Under the pieces are notes generated by a model. The model was not told the origin of the DNA, made no database searches, and saw nothing but the letters and a program-made list of their open reading frames with translations. This document shows positions 52,580 to 61,037 of a stretch of 64,000 nt of DNA, in pieces (position 1 is the stretch's first letter; every line of letters begins with the position of its first letter). This DNA comes from Alterinioella nitratireducens. GTDB taxonomy: Bacteria > Pseudomonadota > Alphaproteobacteria > Rhodobacterales > Rhodobacteraceae. The translations under genes and the position numbers were made by a program. The DNA lies in NCBI RefSeq assembly GCF_013155465.1, contig NZ_JABJVX010000004.1:1-64000 (forward strand). Reading direction: 5' to 3'.

Positions 52580-53578
52580 TCAGGACCGGCGGAAGCGGTC
52601 GGCATGGGTGGGCAGCGTGTCGCCCCTGGCGGCGGTCGCGTGAAAGACGCCCCGCGCGATGGCCCGCGAGAGGCACAGCGCCGCGGCATGACCCAGCAGA
52701 AGCGGGGTCTGACCGGAAGGATCGAGCGGGCGGGTGCCGGTGGCGGCGGCGAACACGAGGTCGCCATCCATCGGCGTGTGACTGGGCGAGATCGCGCGTG
52801 CCATGCCGTCATGCGCGGCGGTGGCCATGCGGGTGGCCTCGGCCTGGGTCAGCGCGGCATCGGTGGCGACGATAGCGATGGTCGTCGCCTCGCGCGCGTG
52901 GCCCTTGAAGCGGGGCATGGCGGTGGGGTCATGGATGGGCGCGGGGCCGAGGCCGCCGAACTCGGCCCCGATCTCAGAGGGCGCGGCGAGGAAATGCGGG
53001 CTGTCGCCCACCGTCACCTGCCCGAGCGCATTGACCACGACCAGCGCGCCGACCGTATGGCCCGAGGGCAGGATCAGCGAGGCCGATCCGAGACCGCCCT
53101 TGAGATCGGCAATCGTGGCGCCGGTGCCCGCGCCTGTGGTCCCGATGGGGAACTGTGTGTCCGCCGCCTCCAGCGCCGCGCGCCCGAGGCGCTTGTAGGG
53201 GTTGTCGCGCCAGTCCTTGTCGCCGCCATTGAGCAGGTCGAAGACGATCGCACCGGGCACGATCGGCACGCGCTGGCCGCCGACGTCGAAGCCGCGCCCC
53301 GCCGCGCGCAACCCGTCGGCCACGCCCGAGGCCGCATCCAGCCCGAAGGCCGAGCCGCCCGACAGCACCAGCGCGTCGATCTGCTGCACCGTCTTGTCGG
53401 GGGCCAGAAGGTCGGTCTCGCGCGTGCCGGGGGCGCCGCCCATGACATGGACGGCTGCGGTGAAGGGGGTGTCGGAGAGAAGCACGGTTGCGCCGGTCTT
53501 CACGGCGTGATCCTCGGCATTGCCGACAAGAAGGCCGGGAATGTCGGTGATCAGGTTGCGGGGACCGGGGCGCATCAT
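52580..53578 (-). CDS. P1-family (DmpA/NylC-like) N-terminal nucleophile peptidase
   Basis: This is a 332-residue protein of the P1 peptidase family (ITDIPGLLVGNAEDHAVKTG at the start; VLSGGSAFGLDAASGVADGL; TTGAGTGATIADLKGGLGSA). Members are autoprocessed Ntn-hydrolases that cleave N-terminal amino acids from peptides or amides such as nylon oligomers. ATG ATG (53578/53575) was taken as start; no strong ribosome-binding site is visible. It lies after the SDR gene on the same strand with a recurring hairpin element in the gap. Confidence 0.85.
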   Translation of the reverse strand: MMRPGPRNLITDIPGLLVGNAEDHAVKTGATVLLSDTPFTAAVHVMGGAPGTRETDLLAPDKTVQQIDALVLSGGSAFGLDAASGVADGLRAAGRGFDVGGQRVPIVPGAIVFDLLNGGDKDWRDNPYKRLGRAALEAADTQFPIGTTGAGTGATIADLKGGLGSASLILPSGHTVGALVVVNALGQVTVGDSPHFLAAPSEIGAEFGGLGPAPIHDPTAMPRFKGHAREATTIAIVATDAALTQAEATRMATAAHDGMARAISPSHTPMDGDLVFAAATGTRPLDPSGQTPLLLGHAAALCLSRAIARGVFHATAARGDTLPTHADRFRRS

Positions 53579-53631
53579 GGGCGGGGGGCCGAGTTTGGAT
53601 GGGTTCGACGCGCAGGCGCGCCGACCGGTGC

Positions 53632-53687
53632 GAGGGGGCTGTCTGCCCCCTCGCGCTCCCCCGAGGATATTTTCGGAACAAAGAAGG
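53632..53687. repeat. Full copy of a recurring intergenic element
   Basis: GAGGGGGC pairs with GCCCCCTC around TGTCT, followed by CTCCCCCGAGGATATTTTC and AAAGAAGG. It lies just after the SDR stop codon and may act as its terminator. Confidence 0.6.
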
Positions 53688-53702
53688 GGAAAAGGAGGGG
53701 TG

Positions 53703-54443
53703 TCATATGCAGCGGCCTCCGTCGACTTCCATGGCGACGCCCGTGACCATGCTGGCCTCGTCCGAGCAGAGGTAGAGCGCGGCATTGGCGATGTCGTCGG
53801 GCGTGGAGAAGCGGCCGAGCGGGATGGTGGAGAGGAATTTTTCGCGGATCGCGGGTGTGTCTTCGCCCATGAAGCTTTTCAGGAGCGGCGTTTCGCCCGC
53901 CACCGGGTTGACCGCGTTGACGCGGATGCCGTGCGAGGCAAGCTCCACCGCCATGGTCTTTGTGGCCGTGATCATCCAGCCTTTCGAGGCGTTGTACCAG
54001 TTGAGGTTGGGGCGCGGCGAGACGCCCGCCGTGGAGGCCACGTTGAGGATCGCGCCGGCGCCTGCGGCCTTCATATGGGGCACGATGGCGCGCGCCGTCA
54101 GGTAGACCGACTTGGCGTTGACCGAGAGGACGCGGTCGAACTCTTCCTCGCTGACCTCCTCCAGCGGTTTCGGCATATGGGTGATGCCGGCGTTGTTGAC
54201 GAGGATGTCGATGCGGCCCCAGCTGTCCATCGCGGTCTGGGTCATCGCGGCCACATCCGCCGCGGAGGACACATCGCAGACCTGCGCGATGCCGCCGATC
54301 TCGCCCGCGACACCCTGTGCCGCGCCTTCGTTGAGATCCACCACCATGACGCGCGCGCCTTCCGCCGCGAAGCGGGCCGCAATGCCCGCGCCGAAGCCCG
54401 AGCCCGCGCCGGTGATGATCGCCGTCTTGTCCTGCAACCGCAT
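53703..54443 (-). CDS. SDR-family oxidoreductase near the dehalogenase
   Basis: This is a 246-residue classical SDR: TGAGSGFGAGIAARF, NNAGITHMP, and catalytic Tyr and Lys in YNASKGW. The C-terminal ATGVAMEVDGG-type segment is normal. It lies 57 bases after the LuxR-type gene on the same strand, so it may be part of the dehalogenase locus, for example to oxidise a dehalogenated alcohol; that is inference. Confidence 0.87.
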   Translation of the reverse strand: MRLQDKTAIITGAGSGFGAGIAARFAAEGARVMVVDLNEGAAQGVAGEIGGIAQVCDVSSAADVAAMTQTAMDSWGRIDILVNNAGITHMPKPLEEVSEEEFDRVLSVNAKSVYLTARAIVPHMKAAGAGAILNVASTAGVSPRPNLNWYNASKGWMITATKTMAVELASHGIRVNAVNPVAGETPLLKSFMGEDTPAIREKFLSTIPLGRFSTPDDIANAALYLCSDEASMVTGVAMEVDGGRCI

Positions 54444-54500
54444 GGGGGTACCCTCCGTTATCGCGGGCAGCGTTTCACGGAAATCGCCTGTCGAAAAGCC

Positions 54501-55283
54501 CTAAGAACCCGCGCCGAGGACCAGCGCCACCACCTGCGTGGCCGAGGTCAGGCCGAGCTTGCGATAGGCACGGCGGCGCAGGGTGCGGATGGTGTTCTCG
54601 GACACGCCCAGTTCCAGCGCGCTGCCCGCCACGCTGATGCCCTTGACGATGAGGTCGCAGACCTGCGCCTCACGCATGGAGAGGCCGGCGAAGCCCGCGA
54701 CGCTGCGCTCCCGCAGGGCGGAGGCGCTGGCGCGGGGGGCGAAGTGGAACGCCTCGGAGCCCACGATGCGATGGCGCAACCCGATCAGTTCATGGGCCAG
54801 CGGCAGGACCGATTTGAGGCGGGCGAGGTCCGGCGCGCTGATCGGTCCGGCCTCGGCCCCGCGCAGGTAGAAGGACAGGAATCCGGCCCGGCCCGTGCGC
54901 GAGGAGACGGTGACCCTTTCGATCACGCCATCACGGGCGTAGATCGGTGCACGGGGATCGTGACTGGGCGGGTGCCAGTGTTCGATGGCGAGGCCACCCT
55001 CGGGCGCGGCCGCGATCCGCGAGGCGATGTCGTCGCGCAGGAAGGGGTTGGACAGGATCGTGCGGGCGTTGCGGTTGAACCAGTAATCGCTCATCTCGCC
55101 CGACCAGACCGACAGCACCGGGTCGGGCCGCGCGCGATCGGCGATGTAGAAGGCCCCGAAATTGGCGATGCTGGCGGCGGTGCGGATATGGGCCAGCAGC
55201 CTCTGCCCGAAATCGGGGCCGGGGACCGAGGCCGCAAGGCGCGCGGCGGCATCGCGGGGCAGGGGGCGCATGATGTCATACAT
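54501..55283 (-). CDS. LuxR-type transcriptional regulator of the dehalogenase locus
   Basis: This is a 260-residue protein with a C-terminal LuxR/GerE helix-turn-helix (LSMREAQVCDLIVKGISVAG and SENTIRTLRRRAYRKLGL, about residues 195-255). The N-terminal 190 residues form an unrecognised sensory domain (FGQRLLAHIRTAASIANFGA). ATG 55283 was chosen; ATG 55271 is an alternative. It is divergent from the reductive dehalogenase with 66 bases between, and probably regulates it in response to an organic ligand. Confidence 0.82.
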   Translation of the reverse strand: MYDIMRPLPRDAAARLAASVPGPDFGQRLLAHIRTAASIANFGAFYIADRARPDPVLSVWSGEMSDYWFNRNARTILSNPFLRDDIASRIAAAPEGGLAIEHWHPPSHDPRAPIYARDGVIERVTVSSRTGRAGFLSFYLRGAEAGPISAPDLARLKSVLPLAHELIGLRHRIVGSEAFHFAPRASASALRERSVAGFAGLSMREAQVCDLIVKGISVAGSALELGVSENTIRTLRRRAYRKLGLTSATQVVALVLGAGS

Positions 55284-55349
55284 TCGGGTGACATGACTAA
55301 TCTCCGGCGGCGCGGTATTCAAGGCGAGGATCGCCAGACAGGACCGCTC

Positions 55350-58300
55350 ATGACCCGCATCTTTTCCGACAAGTCCCGCCCCGTGCATCTGGGGCCCTTC
55401 CCGCTGGAACGGCTGGCGCGGGTGGCGCGCGTGGACCTGGACGCCGTAACGCCGATGCGGCCCCTGTCCTTCCGCAGGCCGGGGGCGCCGGAGAGCATCG
55501 TCAACGCGATGGGCGAATACCAGGCGATGATGGATGCGATCCGGATCGGGCTGGTCAACAAGGCGGTGGCCGAGATCCCCGCCGATCCGGTTGAGCGGTC
55601 GAACCACCTGAAATCATTCGGCTACTTCTCGGATGCCGCGATGGTGGGGGTGTGCGAGCTGCCGCGTGCGGCGCTGCTGGAAACCCCCGTCGAGAACCCC
55701 GATATCGACCGCCTGGCGCAGGATCTGCGCACCAAGCAGACCAAGACGCTGGCCTCGGGGATCGACATGATCATGGCCGACCTCAAGGAAAGCATGGAGG
55801 CCCCGGCGACGAGCATCGCAGGGCATAGCCATGCTCTGGTCTTCCTCTACGAGAACCCGCGCGCGCCGGAGCCAGGCGAGGAGGGCTGCGACTGGCTGGA
55901 GGATGCGCAGGAGCATCGCGCCTGCCTGCGGGCGACGGAAACCGCCTGCGTCATCGCCAATTACATCCGCATCCTGGGGTTCGACGCGCGTGCGCATTCC
56001 TCCAACGCCAGCGATGTGGACCTGAACAAGCTGGCCGTTGCGGCGGGGCTGGTCTGGGGGGAGTCCTTGCGCGCGCCCTATATCGGGGATCGCTTCGGGC
56101 TGGCGGCTGTGACCTGCGACCTGACGCTCGAGGCCGACAGGCCGCTGGCCCCCGAGGCGGCGCAGCCCGCGTTCCGCACCAGGGGCCCCGCGTGGCAATT
56201 GGGGATGGGCTTTGCCCGGTCGGGGCTGAACGGCAACCCTTATGACAAGCGCCGCTTCGTCGATGGCGCGCAGCCCTTTGAGAAGCTCAAACGCGTCGAC
56301 ACGCCCACCACCTATATCGACGAGCCCCGCGTCGCGCGGGTGCCGAAACGCGCCGACATGTTCGCCCGTGCGCAATTCGGCGATATGGGCAAGGCGTTGC
56401 AGGACGGGGCCAAGGGCGGGCATTACGTGCGCAAGGCCGCGCCCGCCTTTGCGCAGCGCCGCGCGCTTGGCGCTTTCGTGCTGTTGCAGGACGGCCCCGC
56501 CGGGGACGGTCCGCGCCCCGATGACGCCGCCCGCAATGCCGCCAATATAAAGGCGGCGAGCTATTTCCTGGGCGTCGATGCGGTGGGGATCAGCCGCTGC
56601 CCGGACTGGACGTGGTATTCCCATGACGCCGCCGGCGACCCGATCGACCCGCCGCATGACCAGGCCATCAGCATGATCATCGACCAGGGTTACGAGACGA
56701 TGGAAGGATCCAGCGGCGATGACTGGATCGCGGTGGCGCAGTCGATGCGGGCCTATCTGCGGTTCTCGCTGCTCGGTGGCGTGATCGCCAAGCAGATCCG
56801 CAACCTCGGCTACAAGGCCAAGGCGCATACGGTGATGGATGGCGAGGTGTTGCAGCCGCCGCTGCTGCTGCTCTCGGGGCTGGGCGAGGTCTCCCGCATC
56901 GGCGAGGTGATCCTGAACCCCTATCTGGGCCCGCGCCTGAAATCCGGCGTGGTGACGACCGATATGCCGCTGACCCATGACAAGCCGATTGATTTCGGGC
57001 TGCAAAGCTTTTGCGAGTCCTGCAACAAATGCGCCCGCGAATGCCCGTCCGGCGCGATCACCGCCGGGCCGAAGCTGATGTTCAATGGCTACGAAATCTG
57101 GAAATCCGACAGCCAGAAATGCGCCACCTACCGGATCACCACCAAGGGCGGCGCGATGTGCGGGCGCTGCATGAAGACCTGCCCGTGGAACCTTGAGGGG
57201 CTGTTCAAGGAGGCCCCGTTCCGGTGGGCCGCGATGAAGCTGCCCAAGGCGGCCCCCGTGCTGGCGAAGCTGGATGATGCGGTCGGCAATGGCGGGCTGA
57301 ACGATGTCAAGAAATGGTGGTGGGATATCGAGTTGCAGGAGGATGGCGGCTATCGCCCGACGCAGCACGCGGTCAACCGACGCGATTTGCAGACGGATCT
57401 GGACCTGAAATTCGAGGATCAGACGCTGGCCGTCTATCCCGCGCCGCTGGCCCCGCATCCCTGGCCCTACCCGTTCCACATGGACCGCGAGGCGGGGATC
57501 GAGGCCTATCAGGCGATGGTCACGGCGCGCGAATACCAGGCGCGGCTGAAGATGGGCGAGACCGGGTTCCTGCACAGCTACAAGGTTCCGGGCGATGCCC
57601 CCGTGATCCGGGTCGAGGTGACGAAGGCCGAAAAGATGACCCCCGAGGTGACCAAGTTCGAGTTCCGCGCGCTCGATGGCGGCGACTTGCCGGAATGGAC
57701 CGCCGGGGCGCATCTGGATATTGTCGTCGCGCCCGAGTTCCTGCGCCAATACTCCATGTCCGGCGACCCGGCGGACCGGTCGAAATACCAGATCGGCGTG
57801 CTGCGCGAGGAGGGCGGGCGGGGCGGATCGGCGCTGATGCACCGGATCTTTGCCGAGGGGCGCAAGATCTTCATCTCCAAGCCGATCAACCACTTTGAGC
57901 TGGTGGAAGACGCCGGAAAAACCTTCCTCATGGGCGGTGGTATCGGGATCACGCCGATGATCGCCTTCGCCCACAGGCTGCACGCGTTGGGGCGCGATTT
58001 CGAGCTGCATTACTCCTGCTCCAGCCGGGGCGCCGCGGGGTATCTGGACGATCTGGCGGCGATGCCCTGGGCGGGCAGGGTGCAGTATCATTTCTCGGAT
58101 GAAGGCAGCCGCGCCGATCTGCCCCGCATCCTGACCTATGCCCCCGGCACCCATGTCTATACCTGCGGGCCGGATCGCTACATGGCGGGCGTGATCGAGG
58201 CGGCGGAGGCGGCGGGCTTCCCGGACGAGGCGCGGCACCTGGAGTATTTCTCGGTCCCCGAGGTGCCGGATTACGTCAACCACCCCTTCACGCTGGAACT

Positions 58301-58544
58301 CAAGGATGGCCGCAGGCTGGAGGTGCCCGAGGACCGATCCGCCGCCGAGATGTTGCAGGAGGCCGGGATCGCCGTCGATATAAAATGCGAGGATGGCATC
58401 TGCGGTGTCTGCAAATGCGGCGTGCGGGAGGGCGCGGTGGAGCATCGCGATTTCGTGCTGTCCAAGGCGCAGCGCGAGGGCGCGATGATCACCTGCCAGA
58501 GCCGCGCCGCCAGCCCCGGCGCGGTGATCAAGCTGGATATCTAG
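55350..58544 (+). CDS. Cytosolic reductive dehalogenase fused to ferredoxin reductase
   Basis: This is a 1064-residue self-sufficient reductive dehalogenase resembling the catabolic BhbA/NpRdhA type. A cobamide-binding catalytic region spans about residues 1-545. Two 4Fe-4S motifs follow: Cys555, 558, 561, 565 and Cys591, 604, 607, 611. A flavin/NAD(P)H oxidoreductase domain (about 745-965) has the FMN-binding RQYSMSGDP and NAD-binding GGGIGITPM. Last comes a 2Fe-2S domain with Cys1013, 1018, 1021 and 1049. There is no TAT signal, so it is cytosolic and uses NAD(P)H rather than a respiratory chain. ATG 55350 has AGGA upstream; longer frames run antisense through other genes. The halogenated substrate is unknown. 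Confidence 0.9.
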   Translation: MTRIFSDKSRPVHLGPFPLERLARVARVDLDAVTPMRPLSFRRPGAPESIVNAMGEYQAMMDAIRIGLVNKAVAEIPADPVERSNHLKSFGYFSDAAMVGVCELPRAALLETPVENPDIDRLAQDLRTKQTKTLASGIDMIMADLKESMEAPATSIAGHSHALVFLYENPRAPEPGEEGCDWLEDAQEHRACLRATETACVIANYIRILGFDARAHSSNASDVDLNKLAVAAGLVWGESLRAPYIGDRFGLAAVTCDLTLEADRPLAPEAAQPAFRTRGPAWQLGMGFARSGLNGNPYDKRRFVDGAQPFEKLKRVDTPTTYIDEPRVARVPKRADMFARAQFGDMGKALQDGAKGGHYVRKAAPAFAQRRALGAFVLLQDGPAGDGPRPDDAARNAANIKAASYFLGVDAVGISRCPDWTWYSHDAAGDPIDPPHDQAISMIIDQGYETMEGSSGDDWIAVAQSMRAYLRFSLLGGVIAKQIRNLGYKAKAHTVMDGEVLQPPLLLLSGLGEVSRIGEVILNPYLGPRLKSGVVTTDMPLTHDKPIDFGLQSFCESCNKCARECPSGAITAGPKLMFNGYEIWKSDSQKCATYRITTKGGAMCGRCMKTCPWNLEGLFKEAPFRWAAMKLPKAAPVLAKLDDAVGNGGLNDVKKWWWDIELQEDGGYRPTQHAVNRRDLQTDLDLKFEDQTLAVYPAPLAPHPWPYPFHMDREAGIEAYQAMVTAREYQARLKMGETGFLHSYKVPGDAPVIRVEVTKAEKMTPEVTKFEFRALDGGDLPEWTAGAHLDIVVAPEFLRQYSMSGDPADRSKYQIGVLREEGGRGGSALMHRIFAEGRKIFISKPINHFELVEDAGKTFLMGGGIGITPMIAFAHRLHALGRDFELHYSCSSRGAAGYLDDLAAMPWAGRVQYHFSDEGSRADLPRILTYAPGTHVYTCGPDRYMAGVIEAAEAAGFPDEARHLEYFSVPEVPDYVNHPFTLELKDGRRLEVPEDRSAAEMLQEAGIAVDIKCEDGICGVCKCGVREGAVEHRDFVLSKAQREGAMITCQSRAASPGAVIKLDI

Positions 58545-58556
58545 CCAGGTTTAGTG

Positions 58557-58714
58557 GCGCACAATCTGCTCCGAAAACTGGTGCCCACTTTTCGGATTGC
58601 GCTCTTTTGAGGACGCGCAATCTGCTCCGAAAACCGGTGCCCACTTTTCGGATTGCGCTCTTTTGTGGACGCGCAATCTGGTCCGAAAACCGGTGCCCAC
58701 TTTTCGGATTGCGC
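58557..58714. repeat. Three tandem palindromic repeats after the dehalogenase
   Basis: Three copies (58557-58602, 58615-58658, 58671-58714) recur with a period of 56 bases. Each has outer arms GCGCAAT/ATTGCGC and inner arms CCGAAAA/TTTTCGG around an 11-base loop, so each folds into a bulged hairpin. The first copy has two extra bases and one change. The array fills the gap between two convergent genes and touches the stop codon of the stress protein gene. Similar single palindromes are scattered in many alphaproteobacteria. Confidence 0.92.
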
Positions 58715-59542
58715 TTAGTGACTCATCAGCACCGGGATTTTCGGGGCTTTCAGGATGTCATGGGTGACGCCGCCAAAGATGTCCTGCGAGAACTTGGAAT
58801 GTTCGAACGCGCCCATGACCAGCAATTCGGCCCCGACCTTCTGCGCGGCTTCGGCGATGATCCGGGCGATGGAGCGGCGGTCGCGGTCGACATGCATGGA
58901 CACCGCGTGGATGCCGTGGCGCTCCAGCAATGTCATGATGCCGCCACCGGGCATGGCCGCGGGCAGGGTCTTGCCGATGGTCAGCACCGTGACCTTGGCC
59001 TTTTCCTCCAGCGTGGCCATCGCGTCGCCAAGCGCGCGGGCGGCGGATTTCTTGCCGTCCCAGGCGATGATCGCGTGGCGGGACAGCCCCTCGGCCTCGA
59101 ACCCGTCGGGCACCACCAGCACCGGGCGGCCACTGTTCAGCGCCAGCGTGTCGGGATTGGCCGAGAGGTGCGATTCGGCGGTCGCGCCGCTATGCGGGCC
59201 GGTGACGATCAGGTCGTAATGGCGGGCAAGCTCGGACAGGCGAACGCCGCCCTCGGGCTCCAGGCTGATGAACTCGGAGCGGTCCTGCATCCCCGACTTC
59301 TCCATCGTGCGGGCGAACTTGCGCTTCACCTCGGTGATGCGGTCAGAGTCGAGGTTGCGAAGCTGCTTCATCAGGTCATGCGGGATCATCGCGTGATGGC
59401 GCGATTGCAACAGGTCGTTGCCGTGGCGCAGCACGCCGGTTAGGTGCGCGCCGTGGTGATCGGCCAGGCGCAGGGCATGGCGCAATTCGCCTCCGCCGCT
59501 GGTCTCGCCGCCATAGGCGCACAGGATGCTCTTCAGACTCAT
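58715..59542 (-). CDS. Universal stress protein (two UspA domains)
   Basis: This is a 275-residue tandem UspA-fold protein. The N-terminal domain (MSLKSILCAYGGETSGGGEL) lacks a clear ATP loop. The second domain ends with a GAFEHSKFSQDIFGGVTHDI run, the G-2x-G-9x-G-S/T type ATP site of UspA. It may sense energy or stress state. ATG 59542 is preceded by GGAGGG; the frame extends nine codons upstream. It converges on the dehalogenase gene. Confidence 0.9.
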   Translation of the reverse strand: MSLKSILCAYGGETSGGGELRHALRLADHHGAHLTGVLRHGNDLLQSRHHAMIPHDLMKQLRNLDSDRITEVKRKFARTMEKSGMQDRSEFISLEPEGGVRLSELARHYDLIVTGPHSGATAESHLSANPDTLALNSGRPVLVVPDGFEAEGLSRHAIIAWDGKKSAARALGDAMATLEEKAKVTVLTIGKTLPAAMPGGGIMTLLERHGIHAVSMHVDRDRRSIARIIAEAAQKVGAELLVMGAFEHSKFSQDIFGGVTHDILKAPKIPVLMSH

Positions 59543-59693
59543 GCCGTTTCCCTCCGCTGGTCCTGACATGGATCATAGCGGGTTTCAGCCGACGGGACTT
59601 GATCCGGATCAATCGCGGGCGACCGGGCCATTGCAACGCCCGGTGGCTTCGGTGCAGGCTGGCCCGGACCCGACCCCAGGAGTGACCCACGCA

Positions 59694-60944
59694 ATGACCC
59701 TTCGCCCGACCCGCCGCATGATCGCCCTCGGCCTGCCTGCGCTGGCCCTTGCGGGCTGTTCCACCGGGATCGGCGGCATCGCCCCGCCCGCGCGCAGCGC
59801 CAATGAATGGCGCACGGTGCCGAATGCCGATTTCGACGCCTGGCTGGCGGGGTTCCGGACCCGCGCGGTGGCCAGCGGCATCTCGGAGCCGACGGTGACG
59901 CGCGCCAGCCGCGAGATGGGCTATGTGCCGCTGGTGATCGAGCGCGACCGCAACCAGGCCGAGTTCAACCGCACGATGGAGGACTACCTTGCCATCGCCG
60001 CCTCGGATGAGCGGATTTCGCTAGGTCGCCAGAGGCTGCGCCAGCATGGCGGCACCCTGGACGGGATCGAGGCGGAATACGGCGTGCCGGGAAACGTGGT
60101 CGCGGCGATCTGGGGGATGGAGACCTTTTACGGCACGCGCATGGGCGATGCCCCGACGCTGGCCGCCATGGCCACGCTGACCTTTGACGGGCGGCGCGAG
60201 CGGTTCTTCAACGCGCAGCTTCTGTCGGCCTTGCGCACGCTGGACCGGGGCGATGCGCAGCTTGGCGATATGTATGGCTCCTGGGCGGGGGCGATGGGGC
60301 ATACGCAGGTCATGCCCGAGGTGCTTGAGGAATACGGCGTCGATTTCAACCGCGACGGGCGCAAGGGCGCCTGGGAGGACGACCCGACCGACGCGCTCGC
60401 CACCACCGCCAATTACCTGCGCCGCTACGGCTGGCAGCGCGGCCGCCCCTGGGGGATGGAGGTGCAGGTGCCGGACGGGTTCGACGCCGACTTGGCCGGC
60501 CGCGGCAACGGGCGCAGCGTGGCGGCCTGGAACGCGGCGGGCGTGCGCGACATGGACGGGGCCCCGGTGCCCGATCACGGCGAGGCGGCGCTGCTTCTGC
60601 CGATGGGGGTGAACGGGCCGGGGATCATGGCGTTCCGCAACTTCTTTGCGATCCGGCGCTACAACCCCGCCGACAATTACGTCATCGGCATCGGGCATCT
60701 CTCCGACCGGCTGGTCGGCGGGCCGCCCATTCGCGGCACCTATCCGCCCGATGAATACGGGCTGACGCGGGCCGGACGGCAGGAGGTGCAACGCCTGCTG
60801 ACCCGCGCGGGTTATGACACCGGCGGGGTGGATGGCGTGATCGGGCCGGCCAGCCAGTCGGCGATCCGCGACTACCAGCGCGCCAACGGTCTTGGCGTGG
60901 ACGGCATCGCCAGCGCCGCCCTGCTGACCCATCTGCGAGGGTGA
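59694..60944 (+). CDS. Lytic murein transglycosylase (MltB-type)
   Basis: This is a 416-residue lipoprotein with lipobox LALAGC (Cys22). The SLT domain (residues about 45-330) has the catalytic Glu143 in AAIWGMETFYG, and a peptidoglycan-binding domain of type 1 follows (about 360-416: RAGYDTGGVDGVIGPASQSA). It cleaves glycan strands of peptidoglycan at the outer membrane. ATG 59694 is preceded by AGGAG. It is divergent from the stress protein gene. Confidence 0.92.
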   Translation: MTLRPTRRMIALGLPALALAGCSTGIGGIAPPARSANEWRTVPNADFDAWLAGFRTRAVASGISEPTVTRASREMGYVPLVIERDRNQAEFNRTMEDYLAIAASDERISLGRQRLRQHGGTLDGIEAEYGVPGNVVAAIWGMETFYGTRMGDAPTLAAMATLTFDGRRERFFNAQLLSALRTLDRGDAQLGDMYGSWAGAMGHTQVMPEVLEEYGVDFNRDGRKGAWEDDPTDALATTANYLRRYGWQRGRPWGMEVQVPDGFDADLAGRGNGRSVAAWNAAGVRDMDGAPVPDHGEAALLLPMGVNGPGIMAFRNFFAIRRYNPADNYVIGIGHLSDRLVGGPPIRGTYPPDEYGLTRAGRQEVQRLLTRAGYDTGGVDGVIGPASQSAIRDYQRANGLGVDGIASAALLTHLRG

Positions 60945-61037
60945 GCCGGGGTAAATCCAGGACAAACCTTGAGCGAACCCGGCGACTCCCCCTAGGCTGT
61001 AACCCTTAATCAAAGCAATTTTGGAGGGTTTTCACCA

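Noticed and set aside
53520-55349. An upstream extension making the dehalogenase frame 1674 codons long
   Set aside because: The extra 610 codons run antisense through the SDR and LuxR genes and carry no motif; ATG 55350 has a ribosome-binding site.
55614-58445. A 943-codon minus-strand open frame opposite the dehalogenase
   Set aside because: It is fully antisense to the multi-motif dehalogenase and rich in His/Gln/Arg, typical of a shadow frame.
58557-58714. CRISPR array
   Set aside because: The units are palindromes with nearly identical 12-base linkers; there are no unique spacers of about 30 bases and no cas genes.
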